Numbered from the stretch's first letter, positions 45,901 to 56,637 are shown. The stretch is DNA of 64,000 bases from Aegilops tauschii subsp. strangulata (GCF_002575655.3 NC_053040.3:362822267-362886266), one strand, 5' to 3'. Made by a program: numbers and translations. Notes: generated by a model from the letters alone, not told the origin.

Positions 45901-46401
45901 CTTGATTATATCATCGACTCACCATTTACTCGACTGTGTAGAGCTTTGCCAAGACTTTGAAGCGGAAACTGGGTGGGTCGAGACGGGTCTCGATCCCATA
46001 AATTGTCCAGTCAAGGATGATGTTGCGATGAATGTGCTGCGGTTGCTTATCTTGCTCGCCTGAAGGCAGCGATGACTCGGGTTGATACTGAACTCTGGCC
46101 TCTGGCGGAACTGTCTCAAGACCTCGAGTCTCTGATGGCTCGACTGAATCAAATACCTGACCGAGTGCAAGAGTGGAAGAAGTCATCTCCTCGCTGTGGC
46201 GCTGATGTCGCGTTGTCCTTGGTCCAAGTGCACCGTAAAGACGTCAAAGAAGACAAGCTGGCGGAGCTCAAGGTTGCTAACACAAAGAGGCACACCTTAC
46301 AATCCTTCTTGGACACTTTCCTTGACGCTGCCACTCGCATTGCAGACAGCATAGACCTTGACAGTTTCTGTGACCCAGCCAGCCCTTCTCCTGACGAGTG
46401 A
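42930..46401 (+). pseudogene. Antisense gene of element C (Transposase_28-type domain, coiled coil), six exons, decayed
   Basis: ATG 42930 opens MNRGSSSRPGLPSGWIQGD, then TGA at 42987. The frame continues with DDMVELGLIVHESARLPEGE and the Transposase_28-type core FFRGFLNFFGAQLHHFTPN. A TAG at 43365 and a frame change near 43400 follow; exon 1 ends at about 43852 (donor GTTTGA). Exons 2-6, with GT-AG borders, start near 43941, 44382, 44546, 45508 and 45942. They encode an acidic then basic linker, a Pro/Ser-rich part, a strong coiled coil (45570-45860, for example KKDKDKLIDELGSLKAKKGE) and a C-terminal helical part ending at 46401. The architecture is the same as the gene in A. Role unknown. 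Confidence 0.75.
45105..45440 (+). repeat. Three tandem units of 134 bp inside an intron of the antisense gene
   Basis: GGGGGCAC begins units at 45105, 45239 and 45373 (exact spacing 134). Each contains CACCCACTGGGTGTAGTCCC then CGAGAC. The first two also share AGTCGACTATGGTCTGAGAA; the third is partial. They lie in the intron between the fourth and fifth exons. Confidence 0.85.
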
Positions 46402-46617
46402 CCGAAAAACATTATGATCCACCTTTACTTGCCTCGGAATGCCGAGTGATTGTGTAATCGTTAAACCTCTTTGGGCTTGATGCTCGAATACTTTTGATCC
46501 ATCGACCGGAACTTTAGGATTTATCTGAACTTGGTTTATCTCTGAATATGCTTGTGTTTGCCTTTGAGTGGATTTTGCTCTTCAATTGGAATAATCTTTG
46601 TACTTGAGATGCAACTA

Positions 46618-46937
46618 TTGTACTTATGGCGCAGCTCCGAAGGAGAAGGTCGCAGTCGACCTGCACCTCGTTGTCCTTACGGATAGGGAGGGAGCACACG
46701 TTGTACTTGTGGCGCAGCTCCGAAGGAGAAGGTTACAGTCGACCTGTACCTCGTCGTCCTTGCGGATAGGGATGGAGCACACATTATACTTGTGGCGCAG
46801 CTCCGAAGAAGAAGGTTGCAGTCGACCTGCACCTCGTCGTCCTTGCGGATAGTGGAGCGCACATTGTACTTGTGGCGCAGCTCCAAAGGAGAAGGTTGCA
46901 GTCGACCTGCACCTCGTCGTCCTTGCGGATGGGGATG
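46618..46937 (+). repeat. Four tandem units of about 82 bp
   Basis: Units start at about 46618, 46701, 46784 and 46864. Each has GGCGCAGCTCCGAAGGAGAA, CAGTCGACCTGCACCTCG and CCTTGCGGATAGGG with small differences. They lie 3' of the antisense gene. Confidence 0.85.
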
Positions 46938-46943
46938 GACTTC

Positions 46944-48062
46944 GAACTTAGGCGAGTACTAGACTGCAACTAAGCCCCCGAGTGGGAGGGTTGCTCACCA
47001 CTCGGTAGGATTTTTCAAACTTAGGTGAGTACTGGACTGCAGCTAAGCCCCCGAGTGGGAGGGTTGCTCACCACTCGGTAGGATTTTTCAAACTTAGGCG
47101 AGTACTGGACTGTAGCTAAGCCCCCGAGTGGGAGGGTTGCTTACCACTCGGTAGGATTTTTCAAACTTTGGCGAGTACTGGACTGCAGCTAAGCCCCCGA
47201 GTGGTAGGGTTGCTCACCACTCGGTAGGATTTTTCAAACTTAGGCGAGTACTAGACTACAGCTAAGCCCCCGAGTGGGAGGGTTGCTCACCACTCGTTAA
47301 GATTTTTCAAACTTTGGCGAGTACTAGACTGTAGCTAAGCCCCCGAGTGGGAGGGTTGCTCACCACTCGGTAGGATTTTTCAAACTTAGGCGAGTACTGG
47401 ACTGCAGCTAAGCCCCCGAGTGGGAGGGTTGCTCACCACTCGGTAGGATTTTTCAAACTTAGGCGAGTACTGGACTGCAGCTAAGCCCCCGAGTGGGAGG
47501 GTTGCTCACCACTCGGTAGGATTTTTCAAACTTAGGCGAGTACTGGACTGCAGCTAAGCCCCCGAGTGGGAGGATTGCTCACCACTCGGTAGGATTTTTC
47601 AAACTTAGGCGAGTACTGGACTGCAGCTAAGCCCCCGAGTGAGTGGCTTGCTCATCACTCGGTAGGATTTTACAAACTTAGGCGAGTACTAGACTGCAGC
47701 TAAGCCCCCGAGTGGGAGGGCTGCTCACCACTCGGTAGGATTTTTCAAACTTAGGCGAGTACTGGACTGCAGCTAAGCCTTCGAGTGAGAGGCTTGCTCA
47801 CCACTCGGTAGGATTTTTCAAACTTAGGCGAAACGGATTCGCGGCTAAGCCCCCGAGTGAGAGGCTTGCTCACCACTCGGTAGGATTTTTAAAACTTAGG
47901 CGAAACGGATTCGCAGCTAAGCCCCCGAGTGAGAGGCTTGCTCATCACTCGGTAGGATTTTTCAAACTTAGGCGAAACAGATTTGCGGCTAAGCCCCCGA
48001 GTGAGAGGCTTGCTCACCACTCGGTAGGATTTTTCAAACTTAGGCGAAACTGATTCGCGGCA
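46944..48062 (+). repeat. Minisatellite of about 73 bp, 15 copies plus a partial
   Basis: Each unit runs AACTTAGGCGAGTACTGGAC, CAGCTAAGCCCCCGAGTGGG, AGGGTTGCTCACCACTCGG and TAGGATTTTTC. The first twelve copies are of this type. The last copies, from about 47820, replace GAGTACTGGACTGCAG by GAAACGGATTCGCGG and GTGGGAGGGTT by GTGAGAGGCTT, so there are two ordered subtypes. On the minus strand every unit contains CGGGGGCTTAGC, similar to a polypurine tract. It separates the antisense gene from integrase. Confidence 0.9.
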
Positions 48063-48190
48063 AAGTCACCCACTGGGGGATTTCAGACGCAAACAAAAGT
48101 AACAACACCATTTAGGAAGACTGTAAAGCTCTTGTCTTTGATAAACAAACTACAAAGGTATTTCTTATTACATCTCATCCGAATGAGTAC

Positions 48191-51100
48191 TTAAGTATAA
48201 AAGGGGCGGAGCAGCTCCGCATTCCAAGCCCGTGGCTCGTCTTTCTGATGCTCGACATTGTAAAGATGATATGCTCCATTGTGGAGAACTCTGGTGACAA
48301 TGAAGGGACCTTCCCAAGCAGGGGCGAGCCTGTGTGGTTTCTGCTGATCCACTCGAAGAACCAAGTCTCCCTCTTGAAAGGCTCGGCCCCTCACGTTTCT
48401 GGTGTGGAATTGACGCAAGTCTTGCTGATAAATGGTCGACCGGATTAAGGCCATCTCTCTATCCTCCTCTAGGAGATCGACTGCGTCCTGCCGGGCCTGT
48501 TCTGCTTCATCTTCAGAGAAGAGCTCGACTAGGGGTGCATTGTGAAGCAAGTCACTCGGTAGGACAGCTTCAGCTCCATAAACCAAGAAGAATGGAGTTC
48601 GGCCATTCGACCGATTGGGAGTTGTCCTCAATCCCCAAAGAACTGATGGAAGTTCATCAACCCAGGCGCCTGCTGCGTGCTTGAGATCATGCATCAGTCG
48701 GGGTTTCAGTCCTTTGAGAATCAAGCCATTTGCTCTTTCTGCTTGTCCATTCAATTGGGGGTGGGCGACTGAAGCATAGTCGACTCGTGTGCCTTGGGAA
48801 GCACAGAAGGCTCTGAACTCATCAGCATCGAAGTTCGACCCGTTGTCAGTGATGATGCTGTGCGGAACTCCATATCTGAATGTCAATTCTCTGATGAAGC
48901 TGACGGCAGTACTGGCTTCAAGATTCTTGATAGGCTTGGCTTCAATCCATTTGGTAAAGTTGTCGACTGCTACAAGCACATGAGTGAAGCCGCTCCTACC
49001 AGTCCTCAGGGGTCCAACCATATCCAATCCCCAAATAGCAAAGGGCCAGACGAGTGGAATAGTCTTCAGGCTGACGCAGGCTTGTGGGAAATATTGGAGT
49101 AAAACTGGCAGCCTTCACATTTGTGGACTATATCTTTCGCCATTTCATTTGCTCGTGGCCAATAAAATCCGGCTCGGTATGCTTTGGCCACAATGGTCCG
49201 AGAGGACGCATGGTGACCACAGGTCCCCGAGTGGATGTCGTTGAGGATCACTCGACCTTCTTCTGGTGTGATGCATTTCTGGCTGACTCCGGTTACACTT
49301 TCCCTAAACAGTTGTCCTTTTATCACAGTAAAGGCTTTGGATCGACGGACGATCTGTCGAGCCTCTTCTTCATCCTCTGGGAGTTCCTTCCTAAGGATAT
49401 ACACAATGTATGGCACTGTCCAGTCAGGAGTGATGACCAAAACCTCCATGATCAGGTCGACCACGGCTGGGACTTCGACTTCAGTCGGATCTGTGGCGCT
49501 CTTAGGCTGCGGGGGCTCTTCAGTGAAAGGATCTTCTTGAACTGAAGGTGTATGAATGTGTTCCAAAAACACGTTGCTGGGAATGGCTTCCCTCTTGGAA
49601 CCTATCTTTGCTAAATCATCGGCTGCTTGATTTTTCAGTCGGGGTATATGATGGAGCTCTAGCCCCTCAAATTTCTTTTCCAACTTCCTCACCGCATTGC
49701 AGTAACCAGTCATAGCTGGGATTCTAACGTCCCACTCCTTCATCACTTGATTGACTACCAAATCTGAGTCCCCGTAGACCATGAGGCGACGGACGCCGAG
49801 TGAGATGGCCATACGTAACCCATATAAGAGTGCTTCATATTCTGCTTCGTTATTGGAGGAATCAAAGTGAATCTGGAGAACATATCTGAGCTTGTCTCCT
49901 CGGGGAGATACCAGTACGACCCCAGCACCGGAACCATTCAGCATCTTGGAACCATCAAAGAACATGGTCCAGTGCTCCGAGTGGACTTGAGTCGGCAGTT
50001 GCTGTTCGATGCACTCGGCGAGGAAATCTGCTATTGCTTGGGACTTGATAGCTTTCTTTGCCTCAAACTTGATATCCAAGGGAACAAGTTCAATCGCCCA
50101 CTTTGCCACTCGACCAGTTGCATCTCTGTTGTTCAGAATCTCTGATAATGGAGCGTCGCTGATGACTGTAATGGAGTGGTCAGAGAAATAATGTGCAACC
50201 TTCTTCGTGGTCATATAAATCCCATAAACAAGCTTCTGATAATGTGGATATCTTTGCTTTGATGGAGTCAAAACTTCAGAAACATAATATACTGGGCGCT
50301 GAACTTAATAGGCTTTTCCTTCTTCTTCCCGCTCGACCGTAAGTACTGTACCGACGACTTGTCCAGTGGCTGCAATGTAAAGTAGTAAAGGCTCTTTGCT
50401 GATTGGGGCAGCAAGCACCGGCTGGGTGGAAAGCAGGGCTTTGAGCTCTGCAAATGCTGCATCAGCTTCAGGAGTCCACTCGAACTTATCAGACTTCTTC
50501 ATTAGTCGGTAAAGAGGCAATGCCTTTTCACCGAGGCGAGAAATGAATCGACTTAAGGCGGCCAAACAACCTGTAAGCTTCTGAACATCGTGCACACGCA
50601 CAGGGCGTTTCATTCGGAGAATGGCACCAACTTTCTCTGGGTTAGCGTCGATCCCTCGTTCGGAAACGAGAAAACCGAGTAATTTTCTGCCCGGAACTCC
50701 AAATGTGCACTTTGATGGATTAAGCTTGATAACATACCTTCTGAGGTTGGCAAAAGTTTCAACAAGGTCAGCCAGCAGGTCAGAACCTTTACGTGACTTG
50801 ACCACAATGTCATCCATGTATGCTTCCACATTCCGACTGATTTGAGTGAGTAAACACTTCTGAATCATCCTCATGAATGTGGCTCCAGCATTCTTCAAGC
50901 CGAATGGCATGGTGACATAACAGAAGCACCCAAATGGAGTGATGAAAGCTGTTTTTATCTCATCGGGTCCATACAGTCGGATCTGATGATACCCGGAATA
51001 AGCGTCCAAAAAGGACAAGCGCTCACACCCTGCAGTCGAGTGGACTATTTGATCGATGCGGGGTAGAGGAAAGTGATCTTCCGGGCAGGCCCGATTGATA

Positions 51101-51339
51101 TGCTTGAAGTCAATGCACATGCGAAGTGAGTCGTCCTTCTTGGGGACCATGACAACATTGGCTAGCCACTCGGAGTGGTAAATCTCTCGGATAAACTCAG
51201 CTGCTAGGAGCCGAGCTACTTCTTCAGCGATTGCTTTTCTCTTCTGTACGGCGGACCGTCGAAGATGTTCTTTGACTGGTTTCACTTTTGGGTCGACTCG
51301 CAAACGGTGCTCAGCCAGCCCCCTGGGAACACCTGGCAT
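48191..51339 (-). pseudogene. Element C pol: RT, RNase H, second RNase H, integrase
   Basis: RT spans about 51339-50560 with VMVPKKDDSLRMCIDFKHIN, MPFGLKNAGATF and an intact YMDDIVVKS motif. The usual RNase H follows (to about 50010). A second, RVT_3-like RNase H lies at about 49970-49610 with Asp in MFFDGSKM, Glu in NEAEYEALL, Asp in VYGDSDLVV and Asp in NQAADDLAK. Integrase has a zinc finger near 49110-49200, then the core with LDMVGPLRTG-like Asp, TDNGSNF and GQAERANGL, ending RPFYT at 48191. Breaks are few: in-frame TAA at 50305 and a one-base frameshift near 49066. The enzymes would copy and integrate the element; this copy cannot make them as one polyprotein. Confidence 0.85.
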
Positions 51340-51402
51340 GTTAGAAGGTTTCCATGCAAAGATGTCCCAGTTCTCACAGAGGAACTGGATGAGCGCTTCT
51401 TC

Positions 51403-54337
51403 CTATTTGGAGTCGAGCGTTGTCGAAATGTGAGTCGGAGCAGCATTGGGATCGGTCGGGTGAATATGAATCGGCTTCGTTTCACCAGACGACTGAAATG
51501 TTGAATCGGTGGCAGGCTTCTTAGCTCGCAACAAATCACTCGGATCTACATTCTTTTGATACTCTTGCAATTCCACTACTGCCATTTGTGCATCGGCGAT
51601 CTTTGAGCCCTTCTGGAAGCACTCTTCTACCTTCTTCCGATTGCCAGTGATAGTGATCACTCCTTTGGGACCAGGCATCTTCAATTTGAGGTACACGTAG
51701 CATGGGCGAGCCATAAAACGTGCATAAGCCGGCCTGCCCAGAATAGCATGATAAGCACTCTGGAAATCGACGACTTCAAACGTCAACTTTTCTTTGCGGT
51801 AATTCTTGGAATCACCGAAAACCACATCAAGGGCGATCTGGCCGAGTGACTCAGCCTTCTTGCCAGGAATAACCCCATGGAAACTCATATTGCTTTCACT
51901 GAGTCTGGACATCGGAATGCCCATTCCTTTCAACGTCTCCGCATACAGTATATTCAGGCCACTACCACCGTCCATCAGAACCTTAGTCAACCGAGTGCCT
52001 TCGACGACTGGGTCGACCACCAACGCTTGCCTCCCAGGGGTGGCTATGTGCGTTCGGTGATCAGACTGGTCGAATGTAATGGCAGTCCGAGACCACTTCA
52101 AATAACTGGGCGTCGCTGGGGCGACCATGTTCACTTCTCTGTTGATGACTTTCAGTCGACTTTTGCTCTCAACATCAGCAAAAATCATCAGAGTTGAATT
52201 GACGTGGGGGTAACCATCATCGTCCTCTTCCTTATCCTCAACCTTGTCTGATTCTTTCTCTTTCTCTTTGGGTCGTTTCTCTCGGAATTGCTGGATCAGG
52301 AGCCGACATTGTCGAGTGGTATGCTTCGGGAAAATGAGATTACCCTCCTCGTCTTTTTTGGTGTGAATGTGGCACGGTAAATCCAACACATCATTTCCAT
52401 CTTGATCTTTTACCTTCTTGGGGTTCCATGGCCCTTTGGGCTTCCCCTTGAACTTTCCTTGAGTCACGGCTAAGGCTTCTCCGGGAGCAGCTGGCTCGGA
52501 TTTGCTCTTCTGCTTCCGACTGGAGTTCCCTCCCCCGGTTTCGTGGGCGACTATTTTGTGCTTGCCACTCCAGAGCCGATCCTCCTCTTCACCATTAGCA
52601 TACTTGGTGGCAATTTCCATCATTCGACTCGGAGACATATATGCGGTCCGACCGAACTTCAGATTCAATTCCCGATACTTGACGCCTTCCTTGAAGGCAC
52701 AAACTGCTTGGTGATGAGACACATTCTCCACCGTGTGGTGCAACGTGATCCATCTCTGGATATAATCTCTCAAAGTTTCATTCGACTTCTGTACACAAGA
52801 CTGTAGCTATGTCAGCCCTGCTGGTCGTTTGCATGTACCTTCAAATGTTCTGACAAACACCCGAGCGAGCTCTTCCCAGCTATAAATACTGCCAGATGCT
52901 AGCTGATTCAATCACGCTCTGGCCGAGCCCTCTAGCATCAAAGGAAGGTGCTTCATGGCCACTTCATCATTACCACCACCAATCTGCACAGCCACTCGGT
53001 AGTCCTCAAGCCAAGTGTCAGGCTTGAACTCACCAGTGAACTTGCTGACTCCAGTCGCCAACCTGAAGTTGGGAGGAATCACTGCTGTTCTGATGGCTCT
53101 GCTGAAACACTCGGGACCTGAAACATGCACCCTGCTACCGGTCGGGTAATCTCTATCGTGGCCATCTTTGTGTGCTCTGTTCCTGTCAACCAGACCTTGA
53201 ACAAGAATGGATCTCGCGTCAAAGCCCGGCTCCCGGGGGTCGACTGGAATCCTTTGCCCACCACTGTGAGGGCGTCTGTCATCGTGTTGCTGAGGCGCGT
53301 ATGACCCACTCCTTGGGGAAGGCGTGGGTACTCGACGATGATCATACTGCTCACGGTTCATGTACTGATCCTGTCGATCTCCACGTCCCTCACGTCTTGG
53401 AGGCGATCTTGGGCTGTGAGCCGACTGAACTGTGTCTGCCATCACAGATCTACTATGAATCCTATTCCGAGACTGTGACACTTCTGTGTTCTACTCCCCC
53501 GCCGCCCGGAGCAAAGCCCGGATCTGCATCAAACCCCTACCAGCCTCCAACTGGGAAGGCTGAATCGATTCTGCTATTCGGGCAGCAGCCGTGAGATTCT
53601 GGATATACCTGGGTTGGAGGTGGAAAGAGTTGACGTCGACTGGATTCAGGAACTCGCTGCCGAGCACGCTCGTCGAGTGCGTGCTGGAGATTCTCCAGTC
53701 GAGTGCGCTTAGCCAAGTTGGCCAGGCGCACCTCCTCCAAGGCCCGGGCCTCGGGGGTTTCTCCAACGATAGGAGTGTGAAGTGCATCCATGTTACGGCG
53801 GCGAAGCTCTTCCCTCTGCTGCGAAGAGAGGGGCTCGGGGCGGTACTCCTCGTCGGCACGCGACGGATCGCCTCCGCCATCACCACCATCGACGCGGGGG
53901 AAGCCAGGAGGACTGCGCGGTCCGTTGACCATCAAGACTTCCGCCGCAGGGTCACTGCTGTCGCACTCGGATGTGGTCTCAACGGAGCCAGTCGACAGGT
54001 CGTAGAGAGTTTCGTCGGGCTCGATTGCCACGACTTGAGGGGTGGCCGACTGGTGAGCCACCGCGTGCCTCACCCACGGCTGGAGCCTCGACCGACCGGT
54101 ACGCTTGTGCCGGCGGGCTGCAGGGAGTGAAGACGCCACAGGAGCCGACCGGTACTGGGTCGACGGCTGCCGCAGGAGGACGCCGCGGACGCACGCGCGA
54201 AAGTGCGTGGCCCCGCGGACGGGGAGCGCCTCGACGTCGAGTAGAGCCTCTTGGAGCCAAGCGGAGTCGTCGGCGACGAACACGAGCGCGCCGAGACGGA
54301 TCTCGCGGCCCTCGGTCAATCCTCCGCCTGAAACCAT
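51403..54337 (-). pseudogene. Element C gag and protease
   Basis: The frame from 54337 (true ATG in MVSGGGLTEGREIRLG near the primer site) is open to 53537, shifts, and continues at 53481 to 52912 (capsid start KFTGEFKPDTWLEDYRVAVQ). It shifts or stops again and runs open from 52773 to 51403. That last part holds the rest of the capsid (RDYIQRWITLHHTVENV), a Lys-rich linker, a possible zinc-knuckle remnant (LPCHIHTKKDEEGN then TTRQC) and the aspartic protease site VLMDGGSGLNILY. A TAG at 51403-51405 separates protease from RT in the same frame. Confidence 0.8.
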
Positions 54338-54390
54338 GCTGATGGGGATCGGAAAAATTGCAACTTCTCCAACAAGTCGCTAAAACACCT

Positions 54391-54408
54391 GCCCCACGGT
54401 GGGCGCCA
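54391..54408 (-). other. Primer-binding site of element C (tRNA-Lys)
   Basis: Plus-strand GCCCCACGGTGGGCGCCA is identical over 18 bases to the 3' end of plant tRNA-Lys as I remember it. It lies two bases inside the 5' LTR. Confidence 0.8.
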
Positions 54409-54410
54409 AC

Positions 54411-54986
54411 AGTCGTGGTTCTAAGTCTGACAGTAGAATGGGGGGTAGGGATGTAAAGGCAAGGTCCTAGCTATGGAGAAGCTGTACGCACGAGTTTTAC
54501 GAGTTCAGGCCCTTCTCGGAGGAAGTAACAGCCCTACGTCTCGGAGCCCGGAGGGGGTCGACTGGATTATATGCGTGTGTGTTGCAGGGGGTGCGAACCC
54601 TTGTGCCAGTGGAGGGGGATGGCTTATATAGAGTGTGCCAGGACCCCAGCCAGCCCACGTTACAAGGAGTTCAATGTTCATAAAGAAGGAGCGTTACAGA
54701 TAACGTCTGTAGTAAAGTAATATAAATAACTATTAAGTCTAAGAGTAAATGCCCGACCGTTGCTGCGCGGAGTGGCTTTAGGTCTTCTGCACGTCGAGTG
54801 GTTTAGTGATCGAGTGACATAAACAAGGGAGGTCTCCGAGTGAATGGTAGGTCGAGTGGATTGCACTCGACACCTTTGTTGGGTCCCCTCTATTTACTCC
54901 TGAACCTCTTTGCTTCTAGGACAAGGACCTTAGGTAGGAGGTATAGGTCAGGCCTATTACCCTACCCCAGGTCTATGTCCTCATCA
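54411..54986 (-). mobile_element. 5' LTR of element C
   Basis: It runs from AGTCGTGGTTC (first base differs from the TG of the other copy) to GTCCTCATCA, 576 bp. The outer end was set by the CGCGG duplication at 54987-54991. A minus-strand TATA box is the complement of 54623-54630. Confidence 0.8.
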
Positions 54987-55203
54987 CGCGGCGGCATTGC
55001 GCACAACACATGAGGAATCGGAGAGGATCATCCGCGAGCGTCAGGCGGCCGCTCGGAAGCCCTGTTGCGATGCCGCCACCTTCCGCCACCCGAAGCCCGA
55101 CGACGACGACTCTGACGGCGGATTGGGCGCCGATGACGGAGGAGGAACCGCCGGCCAGCCCAACATGGCCTACAAGGTCACCGTCAAGTATAGGATAGTT
55201 TAG
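54987..55203 (+). pseudogene. Element K cargo gene, 3' part
   Basis: The frame continues the protein cut at 42456: LRTTHEESERIIRERQAAA, then PKPDDDDSDGGLGADD, ending NMAYKVTVKYRIV at a TAG (55201-55203). The acidic C-terminus resembles that of the K2 protein in character, not in sequence. Confidence 0.55.
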
Positions 55204-55463
55204 GGTTTTATTTTATGATTTTTAGTTCACCGGACGAAATATTGTCCAGTTTTATGTACAGATTATCCTAGTTTCGATGAAAACCGCCGTGTTTATATCA
55301 AAATTCGTCCGGTTTGATCAAATTTCGTCCAGTTGGTTCGAGTTGTTGTCAAAATGTATGCGGCTACGATTGGATGGAGCCTCCCGCATCCATATCCGTA
55401 GACTGGCCCCCGCCCCCCCTTTCACGGACGGAATTTTGCGGGTTGCCGTTATAGATGCCCTTA

Positions 55464-55575
55464 TATTTCCATAATGTACATGTTTGATAATGTAGATGTA
55501 AACAGTTTTCTTTATAGAGTTGATCAAAGTTGATAAAATTTGACTATCAGAAAAATAAGTAAAGTACCTTCCATA
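55464..55575. mobile_element. Stowaway-like MITE H, right half
   Basis: This is the continuation of 40907-41036 after removal of K, with GATCAAAGTTGATAAAATTTGAC mirroring the left half. The far end is decayed; no clean GGAGGGAG terminus is visible. Confidence 0.55.
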
Positions 55576-56637
55576 AAAAAGCAACATATCGTAACTCTGG
55601 TAGTACACAGTACTATAGTAGTTTGTCGTACGTCCTTGCCAATTAATGCCCGTACATGAACGACCAGACAGATAGGACATGTTTCCGCACTAATTATTCG
55701 CCAACAAGTTGGCAACCGGCCCATGTATGATCGTCCCAACTATCCGAACCATGTACTCGACCGGCGTTTCCTGGAGCGCGCCGGGGCTGGTCCCGGAAGC
55801 CCGACGGAAGTGGTACGGTGACCCGGTGCCATTGTTTGCGCTTGTCCGCTGCCGCGTCCTCTTAGCTCAGCACGCACGGCCGGTCGCGCACCCCAGGGAC
55901 AGGCACACGGCACGCATGGTACGCACGTCCGTGAGGCCAGCTCTACGATTCCTCCGGCGGCCGGTCCACCGCCGCCCGGCGCAAAGGCACCGTCGCCTTC
56001 TCTCGTACTGGGACACGCATGCATAATCTTGACGCAACAATCGCACCGTACCCCCCTGGTAAAGGAGCCTGTCGCGCCCATGGATCTCTTTTTCTCGTCA
56101 CAGGTAGCCTAGGCACATCCGTCCATGGACGTCCCACGATCCTCTCGCCCCGTCCCATGTGCGGCGGTAGTGTACCGGCCAGCCCACGCGCCTGATCGCC
56201 GGCAGCGCCAAGGGGTAGCCACTGATCGGTACTTGTCTCGGGTCACGTCACCACAACTAGCACATGTAGTCATGTCCCGGTTCTCCAATGGCCCCTGCTG
56301 GAAAGTACCAACGGGCGTTCGGCTACGAGGAATTGCACTGTACATGCTTTCATGATATGGCCATATATATATACCTCTATCTTAAAATGTAAGATGTTTT
56401 TTAGGTACGGTAGTACATAAATTCAACTGCTCTCTTCCGTTATCATTTTCTGTTAATTTCTTTAAAGCACTGCACCGCAGAACAATTGTTCTACAGTATT
56501 TTCACTAATATAAAAGGTATAAAGTGGGAAAAGAGCAAAGAGAAGAAAGGAGAAAGCTCTAACTAGGCTAACTAATAAAGAAACAATAAAAGATTAGCCA
56601 ATTCCAGTTCTGGACAACATAATGAAACCCTGATTTA
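55576..56637. other. Low-complexity-free intergenic island, no gene recognised
   Basis: This is about 1 kb without a recognisable transposon feature. The middle (55730-56250) is GC-rich with several overlapping short ORFs on both strands, none with a recognisable domain. TATATATATACC lies at about 56364. It may be low-copy DNA or an old unrecognised repeat. Confidence 0.4.

Larger units (their letters stand above)
42457..54986 (-). mobile_element. Element C: Tat-lineage Gypsy retrotransposon inserted in K
   Basis: CGCGG occurs at 42452-42456 and 54987-54991, and K's sequence rejoins cleanly across it. The 5' LTR is 54411-54986. The 3' LTR (42457-42915) lacks its inner part. Minus-strand order is tRNA-Lys primer site, gag, protease, RT, RNase H, a second (archaeal-type) RNase H, and integrase. 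The plus strand carries an antisense multi-exon gene next to the 3' LTR. Dual RNase H marks the Tat lineage. About 18 differences in the 459 comparable LTR bases, by eye, make C younger than A. Confidence 0.9.
41037..55460 (+). mobile_element. Element K: PIF/Harbinger-type transposon split by element C
   Basis: The left end reads AGGCATCTCCAACG then CCTACCCGCAAA. The right end, reverse-complemented, reads GGGCATCTATAACG then GCAACCCGCAAA, about 20 of 26 bases shared. TTA flanks both ends. Without C the element is about 1.9 kb, like K2, and carries a different GC-rich gene. No transposase is present. Confidence 0.75.

Noticed and set aside
46944..48062. CRISPR-like array
   Set aside because: Units are contiguous tandem repeats without unique spacers, inside a plant retrotransposon.
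54411..54872. LTR of C ending at CACTCGACA (54872)
   Set aside because: This was suggested by the aligned part of the two LTRs and a TG/CA-like end. The CGCGG duplication at 54987 and the clean rejoining of K show the LTR really ends at 54986; the other copy is truncated.
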